Assembly (NCBI RefSeq): GCF_900156305.1
Contig: NZ_FTPL01000002.1
Coordinates: 586,273 to 650,272 of the forward strand
Length of the DNA: 64,000 nucleotides
Origin: Edaphobacillus lindanitolerans
Lineage (GTDB): Bacteria > Bacillota > Bacilli > Bacillales_A > Planococcaceae
Reading direction: 5' to 3'
Part shown: positions 45,297 to 53,684 of the stretch, piece by piece
Numbering within the stretch: the stretch's first letter is position 1
Layout: each line of letters opens with the position of its first letter
Notes under the pieces: model-generated
Databases searched by the model: none
What the model saw: only the letters and a program-made list of their open reading frames with translations
Told to the model about the DNA's origin: nothing
Translations under genes and position numbers: made by a program

Positions 45297-46088
45297 TCAG
45301 GCTACATAGCCCAATGAGCGGAGAACGGAATTGATGAACGCTTCCGTGTAAAGGAACACTTCCTCCTTCTCCGGCTCAAGGAATATGTCATGACGGCAGT
45401 TTTTCCACGTCTTGTACTGGAATTCCTCGCGTCCTTCCCGTACGAGCCACTCGCGGGCCGCCCCGCGGTTGGCAATCGTGTCCTTTCCGCCCGTATGCAG
45501 CAGGACGGGCGGAACGCCGGCTGCCGGCAGCTCGGACATTTCCTTCATATATAGATTCAGTTCACGATACCAGCCTGCAGTCGCGACCGGCTGGTAGGAA
45601 GGAATGCCATTTTCCGGTGAGCCGTTTTCCTGCGACCTGGTCAGCATCTCTTCGGTGATCCGGTGATTGAACTTGATGCCGGAGGCGATTTTCCCGATGC
45701 CGGAAAGGGCGCCTTTCATCTTCGGCGGAAGATGGTCGAGCGCAAACCAGGGCGACGTGAGGATGAGCCCCGCACAAGCCTGTCCTTCCAGCCTCGCCTG
45801 GTCCGCCGCCAGCAGGCCGCCGAGCCCGTGGCCGTACAGGAACAGCGGGACGCTCTCCGCAAGCCCTGCCTTCACGAGCCGGCCGGCGAAATCCCGGTAT
45901 TCCTGGATCGCCTCATCGTGGACATCCGTCCCCCTGCTTCCATGGCCGGGAAGGTCTCCCGCGATCACATGCATGCCGGCTGTCCGGAACCTTTCGATCA
46001 GCCATGCATGGCGGCCATGGTGTTCATATGCATTATGGAACAGGACGACTGTCGCCTTCGGCTGCCCCTCCGCTTCCCATTTCCACAT
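45297..46088 (-). CDS. YtpA-like alpha/beta hydrolase lacking the nucleophile serine
   Basis: The 263-residue protein aligns by eye with B. subtilis YtpA, a lysophospholipase linked to bacilysocin (MWKWEAEGQPKATVV start). The nucleophile elbow reads LYGHGLGG, not GHSxGG, so the catalytic serine is glycine. The usual oxyanion HG is FHNAYEHHGRH. The acid (GGKDTIANR) and histidine (NCRHDIFLE) remain. It is therefore either inactive, chemically different or a binding protein. GGAGATGG lies before the ATG, and the serine protease gene follows directly. Confidence 0.82.
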   Translation of the reverse strand: MWKWEAEGQPKATVVLFHNAYEHHGRHAWLIERFRTAGMHVIAGDLPGHGSRGTDVHDEAIQEYRDFAGRLVKAGLAESVPLFLYGHGLGGLLAADQARLEGQACAGLILTSPWFALDHLPPKMKGALSGIGKIASGIKFNHRITEEMLTRSQENGSPENGIPSYQPVATAGWYRELNLYMKEMSELPAAGVPPVLLHTGGKDTIANRGAAREWLVREGREEFQYKTWKNCRHDIFLEPEKEEVFLYTEAFINSVLRSLGYVA

Positions 46089-46207
46089 GACTGTCCATCT
46101 CCTCCCATCCGAGGGTCTGCCGGTTGTGATCCGGAAACCAACGGAATCTCGTTCTTTTGGTAAACTTGACTTATCACCAATTTTACACGGAAAGAGAGGA
46201 TTTTTCG

Positions 46208-46720
46208 ATGATTTATCCCTTCAATGGCAAACATCCGGCGATTCATCCGTCGGTTTTCATCGCAGATCACGCAACCGTGACGGGCGATGTCGAAATCGGC
46301 GAGGATTCTTCCGTCTGGTTCAATACCGTGATCCGCGGGGATGTTTCCCCGACACGGATCGGCAGGCGGGTCAATATCCAGGACCTGTCGATGCTCCATC
46401 AGAGCCCTGCTTACCCGCTCATCCTGGAGGACGACGTGACCGTCGGGCACAATGTGATCCTTCACAGCTGCACCGTCCGCAAGGGCGCGCTTATCGGAAT
46501 GGGTTCAATTGTCCTGGACGGGGCGGAGATCGGCGAAGGCGCGTTCATCGGTGCCGGATCGCTCGTCCCGCAGGGCAAGAAGATCCCGGCCGGCATGCTG
46601 GCATTCGGCTCGCCTGCCAAAGTCATCCGACCGCTCAACGACGAAGACCGGCAGGACATGGAACGGATCGTGCGTGAATATGCGGAAAAAGGTCAATACT
46701 ACAAGAGCCTTCAGAAATGA
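46208..46720 (+). CDS. ytoA: Gamma-carbonic anhydrase-like protein YtoA
   Basis: The protein has 170 residues from ATG 46208 (GAGAGGA upstream). It is a left-handed beta-helix of hexapeptide repeats with the gamma-class zinc ligands in RVNIQDLSMLHQSP (HQ) and VGHNVILHSC (H, H). YtoA/YrdA-type proteins form trimers; many are inactive or need oxidation, so carbonic anhydrase activity is only possible. Single gene ending at a strong terminator. Confidence 0.9.
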   Translation: MIYPFNGKHPAIHPSVFIADHATVTGDVEIGEDSSVWFNTVIRGDVSPTRIGRRVNIQDLSMLHQSPAYPLILEDDVTVGHNVILHSCTVRKGALIGMGSIVLDGAEIGEGAFIGAGSLVPQGKKIPAGMLAFGSPAKVIRPLNDEDRQDMERIVREYAEKGQYYKSLQK

Positions 46721-46762
46721 AAAAGGCCCGGCGCCTTCACGGCGCCGGGCCTTTCTGTTTTA
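46721..46762. terminator. bidirectional terminator between ytoA and metK
   Basis: AAAGGCCCGGCGCC-ttca-CGGCGCCGGGCCTTT, a very stable stem, with CTGTTTT on plus and AAAA/TTTT on minus. Confidence 0.9.
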
Positions 46763-47956
46763 TTGTCCCGCTTTTTCCTTCAGCGCAGACGCTTTGTCGG
46801 TCCGCTCCCACGGAAGGTCCACGTCGGTGCGGCCGAAGTGGCCGTATGCGGCCGTCTGCTTGTAGATCGGGCGGCGGAGGTCAAGCATCTTGATGATGCC
46901 GGCCGGCCGGAGGTCGAACAGTTCACGGACCCAGCCGACCAGATCCGCTTCGGCGGCTTTGCCCGTGCCGAATGTGTCGATCGAGATCGACACCGGCTGC
47001 GCCACGCCGATCGCATAGGCGAGCTGGACTTCACACTTCGTCGCGAGACCTGCCGCGACAATATTTTTGGCGACATAGCGCGCGGCATAGGCCGCGGAAC
47101 GGTCGACCTTCGTCGCATCCTTGCCGGAAAACGCACCGCCGCCGTGGCGAGCATAGCCGCCGTACGTATCGACTATGATTTTCCGGCCTGTCAGCCCCGC
47201 GTCTCCCTGAGGTCCGCCGATCACGAACCGGCCGGTCGGATTGATGAAGAACTTCGTCTCCTCATCGATCAGCCCTGCAGGGACGACTTCATTGATGACA
47301 TATTCCCGGATGTTCCGCTGGATCTGGTCAAGCGTGACTTCCGGGTGGTGCTGTGTCGAGATGACGATCGTGTCCACACGGACCGGGCGGCCGTCCTCGC
47401 CGTATTCCACGGTCACCTGCGTTTTGCCGTCAGGACGCAGATAAGGAAGGATCTCTTCCTTGCGCACTTCCGCCAGGCGGCGTGCCAGCTTGTGGGCCAG
47501 GCTGATCGGCAGCGGCATGAGTTCAGGCGTTTCATCACAGGCGAACCCGAACATGAGACCCTGGTCACCCGCACCGATCGCCTCGAGCTCTTCATCCGCC
47601 ATCTGGCCTTCCCTCGACTCGAGCGCCACATCGACGCCGGCCGCGATGTCCGGCGACTGTTCATCAATCGACGTGAGGACCGCGCTCGTTTCGGAGTCGA
47701 AACCGTACTTGGCCCGCGTGTAGCCAATTTCCTTCACCGTTTCCCGGACGACTTTCGGGATGTCCACGTAAGTGGATGTCGTGATTTCGCCGGCAACGAG
47801 CACAAGGCCGGTCGTCACGGTCGTTTCACATGCCACCCGCGCGTTCGGGTCATCTTTCAGGATGGCATCCAGGATCGCATCGGAAATCTGGTCGCAGATT
47901 TTGTCCGGGTGGCCTTCAGTGACCGATTCTGATGTAAAAAGGCGACGATTCGTCAA
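46760..47956 (-). CDS. metK: S-adenosylmethionine synthetase
   Basis: The 398-residue enzyme has all hallmarks: [20 protein letters not shown] (ATP site), [16 protein letters not shown] hexapeptide and [19 protein letters not shown]. It makes SAM from methionine and ATP. GGAGGAAATACC precedes the ATG. Controlled by an S-box (SAM-I) riboswitch in the 5' leader. Divergent from pckA, as in B. subtilis. Confidence 0.97.
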   Translation of the reverse strand: MTNRRLFTSESVTEGHPDKICDQISDAILDAILKDDPNARVACETTVTTGLVLVAGEITTSTYVDIPKVVRETVKEIGYTRAKYGFDSETSAVLTSIDEQSPDIAAGVDVALESREGQMADEELEAIGAGDQGLMFGFACDETPELMPLPISLAHKLARRLAEVRKEEILPYLRPDGKTQVTVEYGEDGRPVRVDTIVISTQHHPEVTLDQIQRNIREYVINEVVPAGLIDEETKFFINPTGRFVIGGPQGDAGLTGRKIIVDTYGGYARHGGGAFSGKDATKVDRSAAYAARYVAKNIVAAGLATKCEVQLAYAIGVAQPVSISIDTFGTGKAAEADLVGWVRELFDLRPAGIIKMLDLRRPIYKQTAAYGHFGRTDVDLPWERTDKASALKEKAGQ

Positions 47957-48083
47957 TGGTATTTCCTCCTCGGCTCCGGCAGCCTGCCGGAAATTGTTAC
48001 GGTACTCATTCCCCTGTCAAGTCCGCTCCTTGCGGGATTGAACTCCAAGCCGTTTTGGGCTTTGAAGAGGCTGCAGGGCATTT

Positions 48084-48260
48084 CAATCAAAAAGGGCCTT
48101 CCGCTCATATTAATGAGGAAAGGCCCGGATCGTCTGACACCTTTCACTCTTATCGTCCAAGGTTCATCACCTTGCTTCAGGTTGGCACCTTTTCCGCCAA
48201 AAGACGGCAGGTTGCCGGGTTTCACAGGGCCTGTCCCTCCACCAGCTCGGGATAAGAGTA
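48084..48260 (-). promoter_or_regulatory. SAM-I (S-box) riboswitch of metK
   Basis: On the minus strand, CTCTTATC at the 5' end pairs with GATAAGAG (P1). Inside are GAGGGA, GTGAAACCCGGCAACC, GGTGCCAACCTG and CAAGG ... CCTTG elements in canonical order. A terminator GGGCCTTTCCTC ... GGAAGGCCC-TTTTTGATT ends it. High SAM should stop transcription before metK. About 125 bases follow before the start codon. Confidence 0.95.
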
Positions 48261-48275
48261 TCCGTACAATTTTCC

Positions 48276-48304
48276 ATAGTAATGAATAAGAGGCGGGATG
48301 TCAA
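48276..48304 (-). promoter_or_regulatory. sigma-A promoter of metK
   Basis: On the minus strand, consensus TTGACA (48299-48304), 17 bases, TACTAT (48276-48281), directly upstream of the S-box. Confidence 0.85.
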
Positions 48305-48356
48305 ACCGTATTGTGAATAAACGATGAAGAATGTCGGTTTTTGCTTGAGGTTTCAA

Positions 48357-48392
48357 TTAGTATAGACTATTATTCTAAATGTGCTATACTAA
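48357..48392 (+). promoter_or_regulatory. pckA promoter with CcpN-type operator
   Basis: TGTGCTATACT (48380-48390) fits the CcpN consensus TRTGHYATAYW fully and includes the -10 TATACT (48385-48390). A perfect inverted repeat TTAGTATAG (48357-48365) and CTATACTAA (48384-48392), 18 bases apart, brackets the promoter. In B. subtilis CcpN represses pckA and gapB under glycolytic conditions. Confidence 0.75.
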
Positions 48393-48444
48393 TCCACATT
48401 AAAACAGCCCGCCTGTGCGGGACTAACAGATAAGGGTGGTACAG

Positions 48445-50031
48445 ATGATGACTTCTTCGAAACTGAGCGACAAACTGAATGATCTTCTGACAGGAGATTC
48501 GATCCGCGAACAACTGTCGGCTGAGGAGCTGACGGAAAAAGCGGTCCAGCGCGGAGAAGCTGTCCTCACAGACAAAGGGGCCGTTCGTGCGACGACGGGC
48601 GCCTACACGGGCCGTTCGCCGAAAGATCGCTTCATCGTCCAAGAGTCGCCATCCAAGGAAGACATCGACTGGGGCAGCGTCAACAAGCCGGTCAGCCCTG
48701 AAGTGTTCGAAAAACTCTACGCCAAGGTGCTCGCCCACCTCGGGGAGCGCGACGAACTGTTTGTCTTCAACGGCTTCGCCGGGGCAGACCCCGAGTCCCG
48801 CCTTTCGCTTCGCGTCGTGAATGAATTTGCCTGGCACAATCTGTTCGTGCACCAGCTCTTCATCCGGCCGACCGAGGAAGAACTCAAGGGGATCAGCCCG
48901 CAATTCACGATCGTTTCCGCCCCTACGTTCAAGGCGGACCCAGAAATCGACGGGACGAACTCCGAAGCGTTCGTCATGATTTCTCTGGAGCGCGGGATCG
49001 TTCTCATCGGCGGCACGGAATATGCCGGCGAGATGAAAAAATCGATCTTCTCGGTCATGAACTATCTCCTGCCGAAAAAAGGCATCATGTCGATGCACTG
49101 CTCTTCCAACGTCGGCGACGAGGGCGATGTGGCCCTGTTCTTCGGTCTCTCCGGAACAGGCAAGACAACCCTGTCCGCCGATCCGGGCCGCCGGCTGATC
49201 GGTGATGACGAGCACGGCTGGTCCGACAAAGGCGTGTTCAACATCGAAGGCGGCTGCTACGCAAAATGCATCAACCTTTCCGAAGAGAAAGAGCCGCAGA
49301 TTTACGGCGCCATCCGTGAAGGTTCCGTCCTAGAGAACGTCGTTCTCGACGAGGAAGGCATTCCGGACTACGACAACGGTTCGCTCACGGAAAACACCCG
49401 TGCGGCCTACCCGCTTGATTATATCGAAGGCAGCGTCATCCCTTCCGTCGCCGGCCACCCGAAGACAATCATCTTCCTGACGGCGGATGCATTCGGCGTG
49501 CTCCCTCCGATCTCGAAACTGACGAAGGAACAGGCGATGTACCACTTCCTGAGCGGCTTCACATCGAAGCTTGCCGGCACGGAGCGGGGCATCACTTCTC
49601 CGGAAATGACTTTCTCGACTTGCTTCGGTTCCCCGTTCCTGCCGCTTCCGGCAACGGTGTACGCTGAAATGCTCGGCGAGAAAATCGATGAGCACGGCGT
49701 CAACGTCTACCTCGTCAACACCGGCTGGACGGGCGGAGAATACGGCGTCGGAAGCCGCATGAAGCTTAGCTACACGCGCACCATGGTCCGTGCCGCTATC
49801 GACGGCAAGCTCGACGGCGTTGAAACGGAAAAAGGTTCCGTATTCGGACTCGAAATGCCGAAAGCGATCGAAGGCGTCCCTTCCGATGTGCTCAACCCGC
49901 GCAACGCATGGGCTGACAAGGAAGCCTACGACAAGAAAGCAAAAGAACTCGCAGATGCATTCCGCGAAAACTTCAAGAAATTCGGATCGGTATCCGAGTC
50001 GATCAAGACTCTGGGCGGCCCGATCATCTGA
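48445..50031 (+). CDS. pckA: Phosphoenolpyruvate carboxykinase (ATP)
   Basis: The protein has 528 residues from ATG 48445 (AAGGGTGG five bases upstream; ATG 48448 also possible). The kinase P-loop [15 protein letters not shown] lies near residue 235, then IGDDEHGW and the substrate-binding RSPKDRF. It converts oxaloacetate to phosphoenolpyruvate for gluconeogenesis. Codon use is strongly biased, as for a highly expressed gene. Regulated by the CcpN-like site upstream and ended by a strong hairpin. Confidence 0.97.
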   Translation: MMTSSKLSDKLNDLLTGDSIREQLSAEELTEKAVQRGEAVLTDKGAVRATTGAYTGRSPKDRFIVQESPSKEDIDWGSVNKPVSPEVFEKLYAKVLAHLGERDELFVFNGFAGADPESRLSLRVVNEFAWHNLFVHQLFIRPTEEELKGISPQFTIVSAPTFKADPEIDGTNSEAFVMISLERGIVLIGGTEYAGEMKKSIFSVMNYLLPKKGIMSMHCSSNVGDEGDVALFFGLSGTGKTTLSADPGRRLIGDDEHGWSDKGVFNIEGGCYAKCINLSEEKEPQIYGAIREGSVLENVVLDEEGIPDYDNGSLTENTRAAYPLDYIEGSVIPSVAGHPKTIIFLTADAFGVLPPISKLTKEQAMYHFLSGFTSKLAGTERGITSPEMTFSTCFGSPFLPLPATVYAEMLGEKIDEHGVNVYLVNTGWTGGEYGVGSRMKLSYTRTMVRAAIDGKLDGVETEKGSVFGLEMPKAIEGVPSDVLNPRNAWADKEAYDKKAKELADAFRENFKKFGSVSESIKTLGGPII

Positions 50032-50044
50032 GGCAGTTCATCCC

Positions 50045-50091
50045 AAAAGGCAGTGCAGAAGCCATTCACGGCTTCCGCACTGCCTTTTTAT
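50045..50091. terminator. bidirectional terminator between pckA and ytmA
   Basis: AAAGGCAGTGCaGAAGCC and GGCTTCcGCACTGCCTTT pair around ATTCAC, followed by TTTTTA. Confidence 0.9.
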
Positions 50092-50116
50092 GTCCGCTCT
50101 CGGACGGAGCCGGCGT

Positions 50117-50908
50117 TCAGTGGCCCTTCCCTTTCATCCAGTTGCACAGGTCCCGGACGACCCGGGCATTGACGGCCGGCGGGAAATGATGGGTGTATTC
50201 GGCAAAATACCAGGTCTCCACCGACTTGCCCGCCTCCTTGAGTGCGTCCTCCAGCATGACCGACTGCTCAAGCGAGACGTTCTCATCCATCCGTCCGTGG
50301 ATCAGGAGGAACGGGGCGCTCACCCGGTCCATATGGAACAGCGCGGTCCGCTTCCGGTATTCTTCCGGGGCGCTGTTCGGCGATCCCCCGATCACCCGCT
50401 TCATCATCCTGCGCATGTCTTTCCGTTCCTTATAGGTGAACACGACATCCGAGACGCCCGCCCAGCTGACGACGGAGGTGATGTCGTCCCGGAGGATCGC
50501 CGTCCAGAGCGCCATGATCCCCCCTCTTGAAAAGGCGTACAGATGGATTCTCGATGCATCCGTCTTCGGGTGCTGCTTCAGCACATCCACCGCATTGACG
50601 GCATCCCAGCGGTCGTTCCCCGCGAATTCATCGAACCCTTCGCCGCCCCGGTTTCCCCGGTAATAGGGGGCAAACACGACAAATCCCTGCTGGGCAAACT
50701 GCGCAAGCCTTGCAGGGCGCGCCATGCCGACGTGCTGGATGCCGCCCCTCAAATAGACGATCCCGTCCCGGATTCCCGCTTCCGCAGGCTCGGCGAGCAT
50801 TCCCTTCACCCGGAGCCCACCGGACCAATACGTCACTTCCTGGAGCTTGACGTTCGGATTCGGGGACGGATAAGGTCTCTTGCAGTCAATCGTTCCGTCC
50901 GGCTGCAC
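50117..50908 (-). CDS. ytmA: Prolyl-oligopeptidase-like alpha/beta hydrolase YtmA
   Basis: The 263-residue protein starts at GTG 50908 within the end of ytkD. The nucleophile elbow is YAFSRGGIMAL, the oxyanion region IVYLRGGIQHVG, the acid in LIHGRMDENV and the histidine in YTHHFPP. It is an S9-like hydrolase of unknown substrate. It overlaps ytkD by 23 bases, so it is probably translated by coupling. Confidence 0.87.
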   Translation of the reverse strand: MQPDGTIDCKRPYPSPNPNVKLQEVTYWSGGLRVKGMLAEPAEAGIRDGIVYLRGGIQHVGMARPARLAQFAQQGFVVFAPYYRGNRGGEGFDEFAGNDRWDAVNAVDVLKQHPKTDASRIHLYAFSRGGIMALWTAILRDDITSVVSWAGVSDVVFTYKERKDMRRMMKRVIGGSPNSAPEEYRKRTALFHMDRVSAPFLLIHGRMDENVSLEQSVMLEDALKEAGKSVETWYFAEYTHHFPPAVNARVVRDLCNWMKGKGH

Positions 50909-51359
50909 GGTCCATCACCTTCCTTCGGATGCGTCTCATTCCTTCATCGTCCATATGGCTGCTGAGCTCCCTGCATCCGTCCCATTCCTCCTCTGCCAGC
51001 CATGACAGACCGAGCGTTTCCCGGCGGGGGGCGGATCCGTCGATCCCGGCAAGATCTGCAGCGAATACCCGTTTGCAGAACGGCGGATCCGCGTGCACGA
51101 TGTAGTCGGCAACAAACCGGAGGTTGACGATGGCCGCTCCGGTTTCTTCATAAGCTTCCCTGACGGCCGCCTCTTCCGGCGTTTCGCCTTCCTCCATCTT
51201 TCCTCCCGGCCACTCCAGCCCGCGGGACGGATGGACGGTCATGAGCCATTTTCCCCCCTCGCATGCGGCGACGAGGACGTGTCCGGGCGTCATTCCCGCC
51301 CGGCCGGGCTCGGTGAACAGATCGACCCGCTGTCCGGACCTGTCTGTGTATGTAAGCAA
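50886..51359 (-). CDS. ytkD: Nudix hydrolase YtkD
   Basis: The 157-residue protein starts at TTG 51359 (GGAGGGG upstream). The Nudix box GGKMEEGETPEEAAVREAYEETGA is complete (near 52-75). B. subtilis YtkD hydrolyses nucleoside triphosphates, including oxidised guanine nucleotides. It is first of the ytkD-ytmA pair. Confidence 0.9.
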   Translation of the reverse strand: MLTYTDRSGQRVDLFTEPGRAGMTPGHVLVAACEGGKWLMTVHPSRGLEWPGGKMEEGETPEEAAVREAYEETGAAIVNLRFVADYIVHADPPFCKRVFAADLAGIDGSAPRRETLGLSWLAEEEWDGCRELSSHMDDEGMRRIRRKVMDRAAGRND

Positions 51360-51406
51360 GGGCTCCCCTCCTTTCCTTTCAGTTTAGCGGAGGGGATGCC
51401 CGCTGT

Positions 51407-51712
51407 TCAACGGAAAAACGGAAGTTCCTCGACAAAGCGCTTGGTTTCCTCATCACCATATTCATGGACAATGGCATACAGCTTCGCGACCCGGCGGTCG
51501 ATCTCATGGTTCTCCTTGTCCAGATGGTACGGGATCGCCGGCAGATGGGCACGGAGGAAGTTCGACCACTCCACGTTATCGATCTGGCTGAACAGGCTGC
51601 GCATCATGAGTTCCGTTTTTCTGTTGGCCTCGATTTCAAATTCCCAGGGGTAAGGGTGCGGTGCGGGATGAATCTGGCGGCCGCTGATGGACACATACAA
51701 TTTTGCAGTCAT
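51407..51712 (-). CDS. Conserved hypothetical protein
   Basis: The protein has 101 residues from ATG 51712 (AAAGGAGGATC upstream); the frame is open further but unsupported. An N-terminal beta-strand region (KLYVSISGRQIHP) is followed by helices with many charged and aromatic residues (MMRSLFSQIDNVEWSNFLRAHLP). No signal or membrane segment is present. Family not recognised. It lies between ytkD and dps with terminators upstream and no obvious partner. Confidence 0.7.
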   Translation of the reverse strand: MTAKLYVSISGRQIHPAPHPYPWEFEIEANRKTELMMRSLFSQIDNVEWSNFLRAHLPAIPYHLDKENHEIDRRVAKLYAIVHEYGDEETKRFVEELPFFR

Positions 51713-51763
51713 GGGTGATCCTCCTTTCCCGTTAGGATGCACCCGTCCAGGAAAAGGATACAA

Positions 51764-51794
51764 AAAGAAAATGCCGCCGCGCGGCATCTTCAGG
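51764..51794 (-). terminator. dps terminator
   Basis: On the minus strand, GATGCCGC-gc-GGCGGCATT, followed by TTCTTTTTG. Confidence 0.75.
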
Positions 51795-51795
51795 G

Positions 51796-52245
51796 TCAGT
51801 TATTGTCCTCGCCGAGGAACGCATGGAGCATCCACTGATGCTTCTCGATGCTCTGGTAAGTGGAGTTCAGCAGATCTTCCGTCATGTCGTCTCCGTCTTT
51901 TGCGGCGAGTTCCATGCCTTTCTTCAGTGATTTCATCACTTGATCGAAATCTTCCGCAAGCCGGCTGACCATCGCATTGGCATCTTCACTGCCTTCCGCT
52001 TCGCCGACGACGGACAGTTCGAGGTGCTCGGACATCGTGGCAGCAGGCCTGCCGCCGAGTGTCAGGATCCGTTCTGCGATTTCATCCATATGAAGCGTCG
52101 CTTCGTTGTACAGTTCCTCGAATTTCGCATGCAGGGTGAAAAACTGGGGACCTTTCACATACCAGTGATAGTTGTGCAGTTTCGTGTAGAGGACCGACCA
52201 GGTCGAAACCTGGATGTTCAGTTCATCAATCAATTCCTTGGACAT
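51796..52245 (-). CDS. dps: Dps-family DNA-protecting ferritin-like protein
   Basis: The 149-residue, four-helix protein has the Dps ferroxidase residues in KLHNYHWYVKGPQFFTLHAKFEELYNE and HMDEIAERILTLGGRP. It forms a 12-subunit cage that oxidises iron with peroxide. GGAGTG lies before the ATG. A sigma-B-like promoter is 53 bases upstream, matching the sigma-B control of dps in B. subtilis. No PerR box is visible. Confidence 0.93.
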   Translation of the reverse strand: MSKELIDELNIQVSTWSVLYTKLHNYHWYVKGPQFFTLHAKFEELYNEATLHMDEIAERILTLGGRPAATMSEHLELSVVGEAEGSEDANAMVSRLAEDFDQVMKSLKKGMELAAKDGDDMTEDLLNSTYQSIEKHQWMLHAFLGEDNN

Positions 52246-52297
52246 GATACGGACACTCCATTCCTTAAGTCTCTCTCGGGTTCATTCCCTTGTTCAT

Positions 52298-52323
52298 TTA
52301 CCACTTCCGGGTCTAAAATAAAC
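52298..52323 (-). promoter_or_regulatory. sigma-B-like promoter of dps
   Basis: On the minus strand, GTTTAT (52318-52323), 14 bases, TGGTAA (52298-52303). There is one mismatch in each box from GTTTAA and GGGTAA. Confidence 0.6.
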
Positions 52324-52348
52324 GTTGACCACGATTGGAGTGTTTAAA

Positions 52349-52585
52349 CTGAAACATCTGTTCATCCTGCTCATCAAATTTTATCGAAAAGTGATTTCTC
52401 CGCTGACGCCGCCTTCCTGCCGCTTTTATCCGACCTGCTCTGCATACGGACTGGAGGCGTTTGAGCGCCACGGGGCATTCAAGGGATTTTGGCTCACGGC
52501 CCGCCGGATCTCAAAATGCCATCCGTTCCATGAAGGCGGTTTTGATCCGGTGCCGGATCAATGGCCGGACAAGAAAGCTGAATGA
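52349..52585 (+). CDS. yidD: YidD-family membrane protein insertion factor (YtjA)
   Basis: The 78-residue protein has the YidD signature [22 protein letters not shown] and [14 protein letters not shown]. YidD assists Sec/YidC membrane insertion. By alignment with B. subtilis YtjA the protein should begin [14 protein letters not shown], which puts the start at CTG 52349, eight bases after GGAG. TTG 52325 and GTG 52340 in the same frame are alternatives. Confidence 0.88.
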   Translation: MKHLFILLIKFYRKVISPLTPPSCRFYPTCSAYGLEAFERHGAFKGFWLTARRISKCHPFHEGGFDPVPDQWPDKKAE

Positions 52586-52597
52586 AGGATTTGGGTG

Positions 52598-52627
52598 TTG
52601 CCAAGGATATAAGAAATAAGTTATGAT
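52598..52627 (+). promoter_or_regulatory. sigma-A promoter of the zinc-binding lipoprotein gene
   Basis: TTGCCA (52598-52603), 18 bases, TATGAT (52622-52627). The Zur box starts two bases downstream. Confidence 0.6.
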
Positions 52628-52628
52628 G

Positions 52629-52651
52629 TAAATCGTATTCATTACGATTTA
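52629..52651. promoter_or_regulatory. Zur box
   Basis: TAAATCGTA-ttcat-TACGATTTA is a perfect 9-9 palindrome matching the Bacillus Zur consensus AAATCGTAATNATTACGATTT. It sits between the -10 and the start codon, so zinc-loaded Zur would block transcription. Confidence 0.9.
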
Positions 52652-52661
52652 GAGGTGAACT

Positions 52662-53639
52662 ATGAAGCGTCTAGGAATCATCCTGCTGGCAGCCGTCCTG
52701 TTGCTCGGCGCCTGCGGATCCCCTTCCGATAAAAAGGAAAATAATCAAACAGCCGGCGGAGACAAAGACATCATACAAGTGAAGACGACCGTCTATCCGC
52801 TCGCTTACTTTGCTCAGCGGATCGGCGGTGATGCCGTGGAGGCGTCATCCGTCTATCCGCCGGGCGCAGACAGCCATACGTTCGAGCCGACCCAAAAAGA
52901 AATGATGGCCCTTGCGGACAGCGACCTGTTCATCTATATCGGCCTCGGGCTCGAAGGCTTTGTGGACAAGGCGGAGAAAACGCTGAAAAACGAAAAAGTG
53001 CGGCTTGTGGCCGCAGGGAACTCCATCCCGGAAAATGCGCTCCGCCGCGGCGGGGATCATCACGACGGGGATGATGATCATGATGATCATGATCATCATG
53101 ATCACTCGGGCGTTGATCCGCATGTCTGGCTGTCCCCGGTACTGGCAAAAGACCTTGCCGCTGCCGTGAAGGACGCCCTGGTCAGGGAAATGCCGGATCA
53201 TGAAGCCGAGTTCACGGACCGTTTTGACGCTCTCACGGAAGAGTTGGATGCGCTGGACGGCGAGTACCGCGAGATGGCCGGCAAGGCAGAAACCAAATCA
53301 TTCTTCATCTCCCATGCATCCTTCGGCTATGTGGCCGACGAATACGGGCTGAAGCAAGTATCGGTCGCCGGCCTGAACTCCCAGAGCGAACCCTCCCAGA
53401 AGCAGCTGGCCGCCATCGTCGACCAGGCACGCAGCGAGAAGATCCGCTATCTCTTCTTTGAACAGAATGTCTCTTCCAAACTCACGGAAGTCATCCAAAG
53501 GGAAATCGGTGCAGAGCCTCTCACGGTCCATAATCTGAGCGTGCTCACGCAAGAAGATATCAAAGCCGACGAAACGTACTTTACGCTGATGGAACGCAAC
53601 CTGGATGAGTTCCGGAAAGCGCTCGGTGCAGCAGAATAA
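52662..53639 (+). CDS. znuA: Zinc ABC transporter substrate-binding lipoprotein (ZnuA/AdcA-like)
   Basis: The 325-residue cluster-IX solute-binding protein has lipobox LLLGAC with Cys18. A histidine/aspartate-rich loop (about 129-150: HHDGDDDHDDHDHHDH) is typical of zinc rather than manganese receptors. Further ligands lie in DSHTFEPTQ, HVWLSP and SHASFGYVADEYGL. The Zur box upstream agrees with zinc. The permease and ATPase genes are not adjacent; the gene ends at a terminator facing menE. Confidence 0.9.
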   Translation: MKRLGIILLAAVLLLGACGSPSDKKENNQTAGGDKDIIQVKTTVYPLAYFAQRIGGDAVEASSVYPPGADSHTFEPTQKEMMALADSDLFIYIGLGLEGFVDKAEKTLKNEKVRLVAAGNSIPENALRRGGDHHDGDDDHDDHDHHDHSGVDPHVWLSPVLAKDLAAAVKDALVREMPDHEAEFTDRFDALTEELDALDGEYREMAGKAETKSFFISHASFGYVADEYGLKQVSVAGLNSQSEPSQKQLAAIVDQARSEKIRYLFFEQNVSSKLTEVIQREIGAEPLTVHNLSVLTQEDIKADETYFTLMERNLDEFRKALGAAE

Positions 53640-53649
53640 TCCGTTACGG

Positions 53650-53684
53650 AAAAAGCGGCCTCCCCCGGGGAGCGCCGCTTTTTC
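53650..53684. terminator. bidirectional terminator between the zinc lipoprotein gene and menE
   Basis: AAAAGCGGC and GCCGCTTTT pair around a GC-rich loop, followed by TTTC on plus and a T-run on minus. Confidence 0.85.
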
